DNA of 62,094 nucleotides from an uncultured Prevotellaceae bacterium. GTDB lineage: Bacteria; Bacteroidota; Bacteroidia; Bacteroidales; Bacteroidaceae. A program made the translations under genes and the position numbers. Every line of letters begins with the position of its first letter. The stretch's first letter is position 1. The stretch is from positions 1-62,094 of the forward strand of contig CAMHUU010000015.1 in NCBI GenBank assembly GCA_946188395.1. Reading direction: 5' to 3'. Of the stretch, positions 16,165-28,568 are shown piece by piece. The notes beneath the pieces are model-generated. The model did not search any database. It was not told the origin of the DNA and saw only the letters and a program-made list of their open reading frames with translations.

Positions 16165-19100
16165 ATGAACAAAAGATTTTTGAGTACATTGCTTTTCGGT
16201 GCATTGTTCATTGCATCTACAAGCGTGTTCGTGTCTTGTAAGGACTACGATGATGACATCAAGAACCTTCAGACACAGATTGACAAGGCCGCTCTGAAGA
16301 GCGAGCTGACAGCTCTTCAGACTCAGCTGACCAATGCATCTACGAATGCAGAGACAGCTATGAAGAACCTGGAAGAGAAGCTGGCTAAGCAGGCTGCTGA
16401 GCAGAATGCTTCAAACGCTGATCTTCAGAATCAGATTAACGCAGTGAAGGCTGCTGCCGATGAGGCTGCTAAGGACCTCGCTGCTAAGATTGAGGCTGCT
16501 GCTAAGGCTGCTGCCGATGCACAGCAGGCTGCTGGCGACGCTGCCGAGGCTGCTAAGGCTGCTAAGGAAGCTGCTGAGCAGGCTGTTAAGGAAGCCGTTG
16601 CTAAACTGAACGAGCAGAATGCTCTTCTGTCAAAGCAGCTCGAGCAGCTGGGTAACCAGATGAAGGAGTATGTGACTGCTACTGAGTTGAGCAAGCAGAT
16701 TGAGGAGTTGAAGAACTCTCTCGCTCACAACGACAATGCCGGTGCTGAGACTGACGCTTACAAGGCTGCTATCGCTGAGCTCTACAAGGCTCTTACCAGC
16801 ATTGAGCTGATTGATTCTTACACTGGTATCTATTATCCTGGTGGTATGTGGCTCTATTGGGCTCAGGGTAACAAGATTAGTCAGACTTGGTATTATGAGA
16901 ATGATTACATCTATTATTTCAGCGACTTGGATTACAACTATTGGATGTCTGATACTGACGAGCATCGCTATGAGAATATTGAGATTGATTTGACTCATGG
17001 TATCATTCCTTGGGATTCTCAGTTCGGTGACAACGAGCTTGGTTATAAGGACATCGAAGGTAAGCCCGAGAATGTTGAGCCGTTTGTTAAGTACACCAAG
17101 GGTGCTGATATTAAGGCTCCTGTATATGGTCTGATTGTTCGCGCTAACCCTGTTAACGCTGACCTGACTACCAGCGACCTCCGCCTGATTAACTCTCTGG
17201 GTGAGGATCTCTCTGACTTCGTGAAGATTGGTACTCCTGAGCGTTTCCATGCTCTTTATGCTACTACTCGTAGCAAGATGGTGAACAATGGTCTTTGGAT
17301 TGTTCCTTTGGAGATTCAGAGCGGTAAGAACATGAACGAGGAGAAGTTCAAGCAGATGACTACTTTCTACGGCTATCTGACTGGCGATGCTACTCTGGGT
17401 ACCAACAAGGTTCTCTATGCACTCGCTGCTAACAACACTCAGACTTCTGACGAGGAGCGTTATGTTGTTTCTTCTTACGATATCGCTTTCGACTACACTG
17501 AGTATGTTCCCGCTAACCACTTCACCTTCAACGTTTACAACGAGTTGAATCCTCAGAATGGTACTTCTGTTAACGAAATTCACAACCGTTACGTTGGTAC
17601 TGGTTATGCTCATACTGTTTATGGTGAGGACGGTAACAGCCTGCACAGCGGTGATACTCGTGAGTTAGAGTGGCTGCCCACAGCAATCAATGCTCCTGCT
17701 CCTACTCCTATTCCTGTAACTGACAACACCAAGGCTGACTATAATGTTAATGACATTGTTTATTATGGTGACATTTGGGATGGCGTTGGTTGTTCTATGT
17801 TCGATGCTCGTTGGTGGAAGCCCATGTTGGCTGTTGGTCTGAACGAGACCTTTACGATTGCTGACTTCGAGGCTTACTCTGAGTGGGGTGACTTCGTTGC
17901 TTGTGACTCTTTGTATGTTGTTCTTGATAAGAACAATGCTGTTGAGTCTGCTCCTTCTGAGATCAACGCTTGGGAGAGCTATAAGATTGAGGGTCTGAAC
18001 AAGCACGTAACTGCTGCTAAGGGCATCTCTCTGAAGATTACCGATCCTCGCGCTAACGGTGATGTTATCGGTTTCCGTGTATACGCTGTAAACCGCGATG
18101 GTTCGCTGGTTGACCCCGATGGTCGTGCATTCTATGTGCTCGTTACTGATAAGGCTACCAACAACTCTCTGTCTGCTACTGTTACCGCTACTGTTGCTGG
18201 TAATACCGATACATCTACTGAGATGAAGACCGAGAAGCTGTGGAACAACAACCTGCATTATGTACTGACTGTTGCCGATAACAATCCTTATATTGTCTAT
18301 GGTAATGGTAAAACTGACTTCCAGAATGCTACTCTTGACTACTTCCAGTTCAACTGGGATGGCAACAAGACTGTTGGTAACTACTCTGGTTTGTCTGCTA
18401 ACATTCCTGCTGGTGTTCTGAAGAACAACTTCAAGAAGCTGACCATCACTCCGACTAACATCGAGAACCTGATTGATGGTGCTACTTACACCTTCTATCT
18501 GACAGCTTATGAGACTGTTGCAGGTACAGAGGTTGCTCGTACTATTACTTCAATCACTCTGACTAAGTTGATGCCTACAGAGGCTAAGAAGGTAACCTTC
18601 CGTCCGAAGCAGGAGACTACCGATGGTTCTGGCGACGTGATTGCTTACATGATTCCTAATAAGGAGGTTAACCTGTTCTACGCTTATAATCCTTGGCTGG
18701 ATGGCAACTTCGCTCCTCACCAGACTGTAGCTGAGATGGAGGCTTGCTACGATGCTCAGAATGCTAAGAACACAAGCAACGGCTTCAAGAACCTGACCAA
18801 CATCTTCTACAACCTGTCGCAGAATGGTCAGAACGGTTACGATAAGGACAAGAACAACTACGATTGGACTGAGTGGGATACCACCTTCGAGTTCTTCTTC
18901 GGTACATCTGATAAGGATGGTAAGAAGACTCTGTTGGATGGCAAGCGTGGTGTTTACTACGAGCATCCTCAGGGTACTCAGACCTGGCAGAAGTACATGG
19001 TTTCTGTTCCCACCAAGCTGATTGATGGTAAGACCAAGCACACTGTCAACTATGGTACAACTTATCCTTACATCTCTACCACGATGAAGAATGGTGAGGT

Positions 19101-19590
19101 TGAGAAGTTCGCTGAGAACTACTGGAAGGAAAGAACCGACCACACTCTCACCTTCACATATTCTTGCTGGCACTTCGCTAACAGCTTCGCTTGGAAGGCA
19201 GCTACTGCTCAGCCCAAGCTGAAGTGGAGCCACGAGGGTAAGGTTCGCACATCTCCGTTCACCGATGTTGTTTCTAAGAACACTTACGATCCCGCATTCT
19301 TCGGTGATGGTACCGCTACCGCTACCAGCAAGACTCTGAAGACTCTGGCTGACAAGAACTTCCTGATCTATCAGAACTGCGCTCTGTACACTGAGGAAGG
19401 CGGTAAGGGTCAGAAGAACCCGTACTACGTGCCCAGCATCGCTGGTACGACTATCACTTACACGCAGAACACCACTCAGACCGATGCTGCTCCTGTAGCT
19501 GACCACACTGAGTACCTGCGCATCATGTGGAAGGACGCCTTCAACCACGACGTAGTTGTTGAGCTGCCTGTAACCATCCAGCGCCCGTAA
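16165..19590 (+). CDS. Large surface lipoprotein with an Ala-rich coiled coil, probably abundant
   Basis: The 1141-residue protein begins with a lipoprotein signal (ASTSVFVSC, lipid on the Cys, followed by KDYDDDIKNLQ). Residues about 30-195 are one long Ala/Lys/Glu/Gln-rich coiled coil (units such as AAAKAAADAQQAA and AAEAAKAAKEAAEQ). The remaining 940 residues are Thr/Asn/Tyr-rich and probably beta-structured, with no motif I recognise. The N-terminal CKDYDDDI-type start is shared with proteins that databases name after the PL29 lyase N-terminal domain; no lyase activity is implied. Codon use is very narrow (AAC, AAG, CTG, GGT, GCT), unlike its neighbours, and promoter and terminator are strong, both pointing to high expression. 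An S-layer-like or stalked surface protein is my inference. Confidence 0.75.
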   Translation: MNKRFLSTLLFGALFIASTSVFVSCKDYDDDIKNLQTQIDKAALKSELTALQTQLTNASTNAETAMKNLEEKLAKQAAEQNASNADLQNQINAVKAAADEAAKDLAAKIEAAAKAAADAQQAAGDAAEAAKAAKEAAEQAVKEAVAKLNEQNALLSKQLEQLGNQMKEYVTATELSKQIEELKNSLAHNDNAGAETDAYKAAIAELYKALTSIELIDSYTGIYYPGGMWLYWAQGNKISQTWYYENDYIYYFSDLDYNYWMSDTDEHRYENIEIDLTHGIIPWDSQFGDNELGYKDIEGKPENVEPFVKYTKGADIKAPVYGLIVRANPVNADLTTSDLRLINSLGEDLSDFVKIGTPERFHALYATTRSKMVNNGLWIVPLEIQSGKNMNEEKFKQMTTFYGYLTGDATLGTNKVLYALAANNTQTSDEERYVVSSYDIAFDYTEYVPANHFTFNVYNELNPQNGTSVNEIHNRYVGTGYAHTVYGEDGNSLHSGDTRELEWLPTAINAPAPTPIPVTDNTKADYNVNDIVYYGDIWDGVGCSMFDARWWKPMLAVGLNETFTIADFEAYSEWGDFVACDSLYVVLDKNNAVESAPSEINAWESYKIEGLNKHVTAAKGISLKITDPRANGDVIGFRVYAVNRDGSLVDPDGRAFYVLVTDKATNNSLSATVTATVAGNTDTSTEMKTEKLWNNNLHYVLTVADNNPYIVYGNGKTDFQNATLDYFQFNWDGNKTVGNYSGLSANIPAGVLKNNFKKLTITPTNIENLIDGATYTFYLTAYETVAGTEVARTITSITLTKLMPTEAKKVTFRPKQETTDGSGDVIAYMIPNKEVNLFYAYNPWLDGNFAPHQTVAEMEACYDAQNAKNTSNGFKNLTNIFYNLSQNGQNGYDKDKNNYDWTEWDTTFEFFFGTSDKDGKKTLLDGKRGVYYEHPQGTQTWQKYMVSVPTKLIDGKTKHTVNYGTTYPYISTTMKNGEVEKFAENYWKERTDHTLTFTYSCWHFANSFAWKAATAQPKLKWSHEGKVRTSPFTDVVSKNTYDPAFFGDGTATATSKTLKTLADKNFLIYQNCALYTEEGGKGQKNPYYVPSIAGTTITYTQNTTQTDAAPVADHTEYLRIMWKDAFNHDVVVELPVTIQRP

Positions 19591-19645
19591 GTGATTACTG
19601 TTAAGACTTAAAAATCTATCAGATATTAAAGTCAATCATCCCGGA

Positions 19646-19680
19646 GGGGGATGTCCCAAAAGGACGTCCCCTTCTTTTTT
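19646..19680 (+). terminator. Intrinsic terminator after the large lipoprotein gene
   Basis: The stem GGGGATGTCC/GGACGTCCCC (one G-U pair) with loop CAAAA is followed by TTCTTTTTT, a strong rho-independent terminator. Confidence 0.92.
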
Positions 19681-19694
19681 CAGAATAAAAGATT

Positions 19695-20129
19695 ATGAAG
19701 AAGATTACATTTTTGTCATTAGTATTGTTTTCAGCATTATTGTTTGTAGCTTGCGGTGGAAAGAGTGATGGACAGTTGCATAACATTCGCGGACTTGTAA
19801 AGCATGTTCGTCCCAACAGTGACTCTATTCCCATGTTGACATTAGGTATTGAGAATAGCGATTCGTTGTTATTCACCTTGGCCGATGCTAAAATTCAGAA
19901 TAGTATGATGTTGCCCGGTGATTCCGTTATTGTCGACTATATTGGAGGTGACGATGCTCTTCGTGCCTTGGTAGTAACGGTTCTGCCAAAACCCATTCAG
20001 CCTGTAGAGAAGCCCGATACACTGGTAACAGCTCCAGCAAAGGAAAAGAAAGAAGTGAAAGTCGACCCTAAAAAGTTAAATGCTCCTACTGGAGCTAAAA
20101 AGAATCATCCTGTTCCTGGTGAACACTAA
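19695..20129 (+). CDS. Small lipoprotein of unknown function
   Basis: This 144-residue protein has a clear lipobox (SALLFVACGG). A short beta-rich domain (residues about 30-110) is followed by a Lys/Pro/Glu-rich tail (APAKEKKEVKVDPKKLNAPTG), which looks disordered and could span to peptidoglycan or another membrane. I do not recognise a family. It starts 15 nt after the terminator of the large lipoprotein gene and has no clear promoter of its own, so expression may depend on read-through. The stop is followed by an interlocked repeat and a terminator. Confidence 0.75.
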   Translation: MKKITFLSLVLFSALLFVACGGKSDGQLHNIRGLVKHVRPNSDSIPMLTLGIENSDSLLFTLADAKIQNSMMLPGDSVIVDYIGGDDALRALVVTVLPKPIQPVEKPDTLVTAPAKEKKEVKVDPKKLNAPTGAKKNHPVPGEH

Positions 20130-20139
20130 ACAATACTAT

Positions 20140-20193
20140 GGGAGTAATGAAAAATACTCCGTAAGTATTTAAAATTACTCCCTGAGTATTTTT
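20140..20193. repeat. Interlocked inverted repeats (order A-B-A'-B')
   Basis: A is GGGAGTAAT (20140-20148), B is AAAAATACTC (20150-20159), A' is ATTACTCCC (20174-20182) and B' is GAGTATTTTT (20184-20193). Both pairs are perfect and the order is interlocked, as at 1023-1109, but with unrelated sequence. It lies directly after a stop codon and before a terminator, so it would be in the 3' UTR. Confidence 0.75.
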
Positions 20194-20198
20194 CAATA

Positions 20199-20230
20199 AG
20201 AGGCTGCCCTTGTTGGGCTGCCTCTTTTTT
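20199..20230 (+). terminator. Intrinsic terminator after the small lipoprotein gene
   Basis: The stem GAGGC-T-GCCC / GGGC-T-GCCTC with one T-T mismatch and loop TTGTT is followed by six T residues. Confidence 0.88.
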
Positions 20231-20270
20231 GTCCTTTTGCTCGTAAAATTGAAAATTAAATGAATGAATA

Positions 20271-20302
20271 TTTGGCATTTCTTTCGATTTTCATTACCTT
20301 TG
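20271..20302 (+). promoter_or_regulatory. Promoter of the M6 protease gene
   Basis: TTTG at 20271-20274, a 20-nt spacer, and TACCTTTG at 20295-20302 match the Bacteroidetes consensus fully. The leader to the ATG at 20331 is about 26 nt. Confidence 0.82.
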
Positions 20303-20330
20303 CAACCTAAATCGACAAATAAATTAAAGT

Positions 20331-23300
20331 ATGAGAAGATATCTCTTTATCTGTTTATGTATGCTGACAAGCATCGTGGCTTTTGCAGTACCAGCAAAGC
20401 GTGGTTTAACGCGAACCATCACCTTAAGCGACGGAACAACGTGTCAGGCTCGCCAGGTAGGCGATGAATTCGGACATTTCTGGGTCACTGTCGATGGACG
20501 TGCCTTCCAGCAGCAAGCCGATGATGCCTATTTTAGCGAAGTAGATGTCAAGGCATTGAAGGAACAGGCTCAGACGCGTCGTGCTGAAGCCAATGCCCAT
20601 CGTATAAAGCGTTTGGCGGGACTCCAACAGCAGGGCATGCGCAGAGTAGGTTCGTTTGGCAATTATATGGGAGCCAAAAAGGCACTTGTCATTTTGGTGA
20701 ACTATACCGATGTGGCCTTTGCTGAGGGGCACGATAATGCCCTTTACCAGCGCATTGCCAACGAAAAGGATTTCCATCATGGTAGTTTCGTCGGTTCTAT
20801 GTACGACTACTTCTATGCACAGAGCGGGGGGCAGTTCGAATTGACCTTCGACGTTCTGGGCCCTGTAACGGTGTCGCAGAATCAGGCCTATTATGGCGGC
20901 AACGATTCACAAGGCAATGACCTGCACCCTGCCGAGATGGTTCGCGAGGCTATTGAACTGGTGAAGGACCAGGTGACTGATTGGAAGCAATACGACTGGG
21001 ATGGCGATAACTATATCGATCAGGTGTACGTCGTCTATGCCGGTAATGGCGAAGCCGACAGCTATGTGACGAATTCCATTTGGCCCCACGCATGGGACCT
21101 GAACTCCAGTGGCATCGGTGCTATATCAGTGGGCGGCAACCTGAAAGTCAATACCTATGCCTGCGGTAGTGAGTTGAACGGCAGCAACCAGATAGGAGGT
21201 ATTGGCACCATGTGCCATGAGTTCAGCCATTGCTTGGGCTATCCCGACTTCTATGATATCGACTATTCCGGTGGTCAGGGAATGGACGAATGGGACCTGA
21301 TGAGTGGCGGATCGTATAATGGCGGCGGCTACCGTCCAGCCGGCTACACCAGCTACGAACGCTGGATGGCTGGATGGAAAGCTCCTATCGAGCTGAACAC
21401 GGGTAAGCAGACCATCGAAGGTATGAAAGGTCTGCAGGATGGCGGCGACTTCTACGTGATATACAACGACGGACATCCCGACGAGTACTTCCTATTGGAG
21501 AACCGTACGTTGTCTGGTTGGGACAAAGACCTGCCGGGCAGTGGCCTGCTCATCGTTCACGTCGACTATAATGCCTCTGTATGGGCTTGGAACAATCCCA
21601 ACAACGATCCGAACCACCAGCGCATGACGTGGATTCCTTCCGACGGCAGCTATAATTTCTCGGGCTATGGTAGCAACAGATACCCAACGGGATTGGCCAA
21701 CGACACCTATCCCAATGCCAATGGCAACAATGCCTTTGGCGATACGTCCAGTCCTGCTGCCGAACTCTATAACGACAATTCAGACGGCTCGAGACTGTTG
21801 CACAAGGGCATCAATAATATCGCCAAAAATTCGGAAGACCTTATTTCCTTCGACTACGTAGGCAGTAGCACTGTCGCGAAACCCGTATTCTCACCGAAGG
21901 GTGGTGTGTATATTGAACCGCAGACCGTCAGCATTACCTGCGCCACACCAGGGGCAACTATCTATTATACGACAGACGGTACAGAGCCTACAACAGGAAG
22001 TACTGTTTACAGCGAACCGCTGGCCATCAGTACCAATACCACTATCAAAGCGATGGCTGCTACGGCAGACGACGAGAGCTGGGTAGCCGAAGCAACCTAT
22101 ACCTTCATGAGTGCCACACCCGCCGATCCGTCCTCAGACTACGCTTGGATGGAGGACTTTACGGGTGTTGCTGCCAACACAGCTATAGAGTATGTGGCCA
22201 ACGAGAATGCTGTCTATGCAGGCGATGAGGGCAACTATTGCCTTATCTACAATGAAAGTCTGGCTGGCGGCACTGCTCCTGAGGTGTTGGTGCCTCACAA
22301 GAACCGTCCCATCAATTCGCTGACAGCCAATATCGCCATCGGCACCGTTCACGGCAATTTCGATTTGTCGTTCAAGAGCAATGGGTCGCTGACGCTTACC
22401 TCTGCTACGGCAGATGTGGTGATTTCGCAAGTCAGCGTTGTCGGAAACGACTATCGTTATAGGATTTATGTTCCGAAGAATACCTCGTCGCTCCAACTGA
22501 CATTCACCAATAAGAACACGAAGAATGTCCGCCTGGACAATATCATCCTGATGAAACCGCCTAAGGGCGATCCCGAGCTGTCGTTCAGCGAATCAGCCAT
22601 CAACGTATTGCCTGATCAGGAGTATACATTGCCTACACTGAGCAATCCCAATGAACTGCCGGTAGTCTACTCGTCGAGTGAGCCCACTATCGCTACCATC
22701 GATGCTGAGACAGGTGTTGTCACGCTGACAGGTAATGAGGGTTCGACCATTATCAAGGCTGAATTCGCAGGAAACAACGAGTTCTTGGCAGCCGAGACGT
22801 CGTATTCGCTCATGGTGGGACGTTACGATGCTGATTTGTTCTTCGAAGAGCGTACCTATACCACCAAGGCAAAGGATATAGAATTCAAGACGCCAGTACT
22901 CATTAATTCCAATGATCTGCCCGTTACTTTCGAAAGCTACGATCCAGATGTAGCGAAAGTAGATGCCCGTACAGGCAAAGTATCCATCGGCAAGGCTGGC
23001 TCTACGCTGGTAGTAGCCACTTTCGATGGTAATTCGAAATTTGCCCCCGGCTATGCCTATTATGAACTGATTGTCGAAAAACTCGAGCACCAGCTGTCGT
23101 TCGAATCGCCTGAAGTAGAAGCCACTGTGGGTGTCAAGACCTTCACTGGCCCCAAGCTGAACAATCCGAACAAGTTGAAGCTGACCTTCACGTCGAGTGA
23201 CGAGACGCTGGCCACTGTCGACGAGAAAGGCGACGTCACGCTGGGCTCGAAGCCGGGTAAGGTGACTATCACGGCCTCTTTTGCCGGTGACGACTACTAC

Positions 23301-23477
23301 GAGGCTGGTGAGGCATCCTTCCTGATAGTCCTCGTCGAGGGCACTGGCATCTCTACGCTGAATGGTAATCAGTCTGTCGAACGTGACGGCGAGTGGCATA
23401 CCATTCAGGGTGTTCGCGTCGACAAACCCGCCAAAGGCCTTTATATTCACAAAGGAAAGAAAACAATAGTTAAGTAG
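20331..23477 (+). CDS. Secreted M6-family metalloprotease with sorting tail
   Basis: The 1048-residue protein has a signal peptide (ICLCMLTSIVAFA). Residues about 110-500 form an M6 (immune inhibitor A-type) zinc protease domain, with MYDYFYAQSGG and the zinc site MCHEFSHCLGYPDFYD near residue 297 (HEFSH with the following ligand). A chitobiase-type/Ig-like domain follows at about 520-590 (GATIYYTTDGTEPTTG), then a jelly-roll-like part and three similar Ig-like repeats (about 745-1000, each with an F-x-S-x-D/E pattern). The end (WHTIQGVRVDKPAKGLYIHKGKKTIVK) is a type IX sorting tail. It probably degrades host or dietary protein outside the cell. It has its own promoter and terminator. Confidence 0.9.
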   Translation: MRRYLFICLCMLTSIVAFAVPAKRGLTRTITLSDGTTCQARQVGDEFGHFWVTVDGRAFQQQADDAYFSEVDVKALKEQAQTRRAEANAHRIKRLAGLQQQGMRRVGSFGNYMGAKKALVILVNYTDVAFAEGHDNALYQRIANEKDFHHGSFVGSMYDYFYAQSGGQFELTFDVLGPVTVSQNQAYYGGNDSQGNDLHPAEMVREAIELVKDQVTDWKQYDWDGDNYIDQVYVVYAGNGEADSYVTNSIWPHAWDLNSSGIGAISVGGNLKVNTYACGSELNGSNQIGGIGTMCHEFSHCLGYPDFYDIDYSGGQGMDEWDLMSGGSYNGGGYRPAGYTSYERWMAGWKAPIELNTGKQTIEGMKGLQDGGDFYVIYNDGHPDEYFLLENRTLSGWDKDLPGSGLLIVHVDYNASVWAWNNPNNDPNHQRMTWIPSDGSYNFSGYGSNRYPTGLANDTYPNANGNNAFGDTSSPAAELYNDNSDGSRLLHKGINNIAKNSEDLISFDYVGSSTVAKPVFSPKGGVYIEPQTVSITCATPGATIYYTTDGTEPTTGSTVYSEPLAISTNTTIKAMAATADDESWVAEATYTFMSATPADPSSDYAWMEDFTGVAANTAIEYVANENAVYAGDEGNYCLIYNESLAGGTAPEVLVPHKNRPINSLTANIAIGTVHGNFDLSFKSNGSLTLTSATADVVISQVSVVGNDYRYRIYVPKNTSSLQLTFTNKNTKNVRLDNIILMKPPKGDPELSFSESAINVLPDQEYTLPTLSNPNELPVVYSSSEPTIATIDAETGVVTLTGNEGSTIIKAEFAGNNEFLAAETSYSLMVGRYDADLFFEERTYTTKAKDIEFKTPVLINSNDLPVTFESYDPDVAKVDARTGKVSIGKAGSTLVVATFDGNSKFAPGYAYYELIVEKLEHQLSFESPEVEATVGVKTFTGPKLNNPNKLKLTFTSSDETLATVDEKGDVTLGSKPGKVTITASFAGDDYYEAGEASFLIVLVEGTGISTLNGNQSVERDGEWHTIQGVRVDKPAKGLYIHKGKKTIVK

Positions 23478-23485
23478 AGCAAAAT

Positions 23486-23519
23486 AATAGGAGGCTATCC
23501 TGATGGACAGCCTCCTATT
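23486..23519. terminator. Two-way terminator between the M6 protease gene and eno
   Basis: AATAGGAGGCTATCC and GGACAGCCTCCTATT pair with a single A-C mismatch around a TGAT loop. T-rich sequence follows on both strands, so it can end both converging transcripts. Confidence 0.82.
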
Positions 23520-23538
23520 GTTGGTTTATTGTCTAAGC

Positions 23539-26389
<2,851 letters not shown>

Positions 26390-26405
<16 letters not shown>

Positions 26406-26477
26406 CGGAATATCGAAATAACGAAATATCGAAATAACGAAATATCGAAATAACGAAATATCGAAATAACGAAATTA
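26390..26477 (+). repeat. Octamer repeat (CGAAATAT/CGAAATAA, 11 units)
   Basis: CGAAATAT and CGAAATAA alternate for 11 units, with one G variant. The array begins inside the last codons of the RluA-like gene, supplies its stop codon (26403-26405), and runs to within 12 nt of the C10 protease ATG. Related words occur at 35468-35491 and 44085-44115. Confidence 0.9.
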
Positions 26478-26488
26478 TAATAACAACA

Positions 26489-28471
26489 ATGAAAAAACTT
26501 TTGCCCCTGATACTTATGCTCCTCGTTAGCCATGCTGGCTTTGCTGTCAATGGAGAAACTGCCGGACGGCGGGCTGCTCAGCAGAAGGCTGCTGCCATGC
26601 TGGGCGCGGAAGCCCGCCTGGAACTGGCTGCTGTTGGCGAGGGTGAACAGCCGGCCTATTATATATTTAATAATGTGGAAACGGACAAGGGTTTCGTCAT
26701 TGTAGCTGGCGATGATGGCGACAATGATATTCTCGGTTATTCCGATTCGGGCCGTTATGATGCTGCCAACATGCCGCCCCAGTTGTCGTTCTGGCTGCAG
26801 TGCTATGAAGAACAGCTGGCACTTGTCCGTCGGGGGGAAGCAGCGCCTTATCGCAGTGCGACAAACTATTCCACCATTGAGCCACTGGTTCAGACCCATT
26901 GGGACCAGCAGGCGCCCTACAATCGGTGGAACCCCATCAGTCCGATTACTAACACCCAGTTCCCTAATACGGGATGTGTGGCTACTGCAATGGCGCAAAT
27001 CCTGAAATACTGGGCTTCTGACAAGCAAACCGCTGATATCCCTTCTTATTCCTATAAGCTTAATGCTGGCGGCAAAGTCTATACGGTGAATGTTGACGGA
27101 CTGTCTCCCACCACGTTCAACTACAGTCTGATGCGTAACTACTACAGTTCCGACGATATTGATGCTGCAGCCTACGAAGTGGCGCGGCTGATGGCCTATT
27201 GCGGACGTGCTGCCCAAATGGTTTATATGTCGACGACGGCAACTACCGTCACGCGTGGCAGCTACCTGTCGCAGTATTTCGGTTTTAATGAACACCAGGT
27301 GACGGAACAGCGAGAGTATTACTCTGCTGCGGAATGGGACTCGCTGCTCTACGATGAATTGCGGGCCGGACGCCCCATCATGTATTCCGGAGCCCGTCAG
27401 GATGCCAGCAGGGAACAGAGTGGGCACGCCTTTATCGTCGATGGTTATAAGGACGGACTCTTCCATATTAATTGGGGATGGAGCGGATTCTTCGACGGCT
27501 ACTTCAAACTTTCGGAGTGTAACCCCTATGGTGGCGGAGCAGGAGCAGGAACGGGACGTGACGGCTACAGCTTCCGGCAAATCGCCGTCACCCGCCTGAC
27601 ACCCGGAGAGGTGGAAGAAGGTCATCCCCGTGGCGGTACTGCTCCAGCGGAAGGCGGACTGGTGGTCGATGCCTTCGACTACGAAGGGGAACGCCGGATA
27701 GGTAATGAAATGACGCTACGATTCAATATCACCAACCAAGGGACGGCTTACTACAACAGGGCCTACCTGCTTGTAGACGGCAAGCTGACTACGGGTGCAG
27801 GGGTGATGATTGACCCGGGGGAGAGCGATGAGGTGTTGCTACACATCAAACCGGAAAGAGCCGGCATGCTGTCGCTGAAGCTCTGTGGCGAGAACGATGG
27901 CTCGCTAGAGTTTTGGGAGGACAGCTTGCGCATCAAGTCGAACCGTGACCCGCAGCTGACGTTTGGAACGCCTGTGGTGGCCCATTTGCAGGACGAAAGG
28001 TATTATAACATCTCGGGGCAGACGTTTGAAGCGACAGTCTCTATAACCAATGACGACACAGAAATCTTCGACGATACGCTGACTTTCGTCATCAACCGTT
28101 ACGTACCGTATTCGGGCGATATCTCCTGGGATTTCAAAGGCAATGGCGTCCCTGAGGGCGAGGAGTCTTTCGATATGCAGATTCCTGCGGGGGATACGCA
28201 GGAGGTTACGGTAAGCTTCAGCGGACTGACCATCGGACAGCGCTATTGGCTGCAGGTTGGCTATTATCAGCATTCCGCCAAGAAGAAAGTCTACCAGAAG
28301 ATTTCGGAAGAATATACCATTCTGCCGGGGGAGAGTGGGATAGAGGCTGTACGTTTCGACGGAGCGGCTACCGACCAGGAACAATACTTCGATTTGCTAG
28401 GTCGACGAGTCATAAAACCCAGAAAGGGTGGCATCTACGTTCGCCGCAAAACTACTATTTATCGTCATTAA
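26489..28471 (+). CDS. Secreted C10-family (streptopain-type) cysteine protease
   Basis: The 660-residue protein has a signal peptide (LLPLILMLLVSHAGFA). A propeptide-like segment follows (ARLELAAVGEGEQPAYYIFN, GFVIVAGDD). The C10 catalytic domain has NTGCVATAMAQILKYW (Cys near 163) and SGHAFIVDGYKDGLFHINWGW (His near 312). Two Ig-like domains follow, and the end (QYFDLLGRRVIKPRKGGIYV) is a type IX sorting tail. Members of this family in streptococci, Porphyromonas and Bacteroides cut host proteins, so an extracellular proteolytic role is likely. No clear promoter was found in the octamer repeat upstream, so it may be read from the RluA-like gene. Confidence 0.9.
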   Translation: MKKLLPLILMLLVSHAGFAVNGETAGRRAAQQKAAAMLGAEARLELAAVGEGEQPAYYIFNNVETDKGFVIVAGDDGDNDILGYSDSGRYDAANMPPQLSFWLQCYEEQLALVRRGEAAPYRSATNYSTIEPLVQTHWDQQAPYNRWNPISPITNTQFPNTGCVATAMAQILKYWASDKQTADIPSYSYKLNAGGKVYTVNVDGLSPTTFNYSLMRNYYSSDDIDAAAYEVARLMAYCGRAAQMVYMSTTATTVTRGSYLSQYFGFNEHQVTEQREYYSAAEWDSLLYDELRAGRPIMYSGARQDASREQSGHAFIVDGYKDGLFHINWGWSGFFDGYFKLSECNPYGGGAGAGTGRDGYSFRQIAVTRLTPGEVEEGHPRGGTAPAEGGLVVDAFDYEGERRIGNEMTLRFNITNQGTAYYNRAYLLVDGKLTTGAGVMIDPGESDEVLLHIKPERAGMLSLKLCGENDGSLEFWEDSLRIKSNRDPQLTFGTPVVAHLQDERYYNISGQTFEATVSITNDDTEIFDDTLTFVINRYVPYSGDISWDFKGNGVPEGEESFDMQIPAGDTQEVTVSFSGLTIGQRYWLQVGYYQHSAKKKVYQKISEEYTILPGESGIEAVRFDGAATDQEQYFDLLGRRVIKPRKGGIYVRRKTTIYRH

Positions 28472-28492
28472 GAGAAAAGATTTAAGGAAAAA

Positions 28493-28524
28493 TTTGGCAG
28501 TTTCAGATTTATTCCTTAATTTTG
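28493..28524 (+). promoter_or_regulatory. Promoter of the 28569 gene
   Basis: TTTG at 28493-28496 wait-spaced 20 nt from TAATTTTG at 28517-28524 fits the consensus. The leader to the ATG is about 42 nt and A/T-rich. Confidence 0.78.
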
Positions 28525-28568
28525 CACGCAGTAACTATCTTTTATAATATTTACCAAAACAAAAAATT

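Noticed and set aside
16630..19635. Long minus-strand open frames (338, 197 and 361 codons) opposite the large lipoprotein gene
   Set aside because: They mirror the very biased codon use of the plus-strand gene, have Ser/Val/Leu/Ile-rich low-information sequence, and no start signals.
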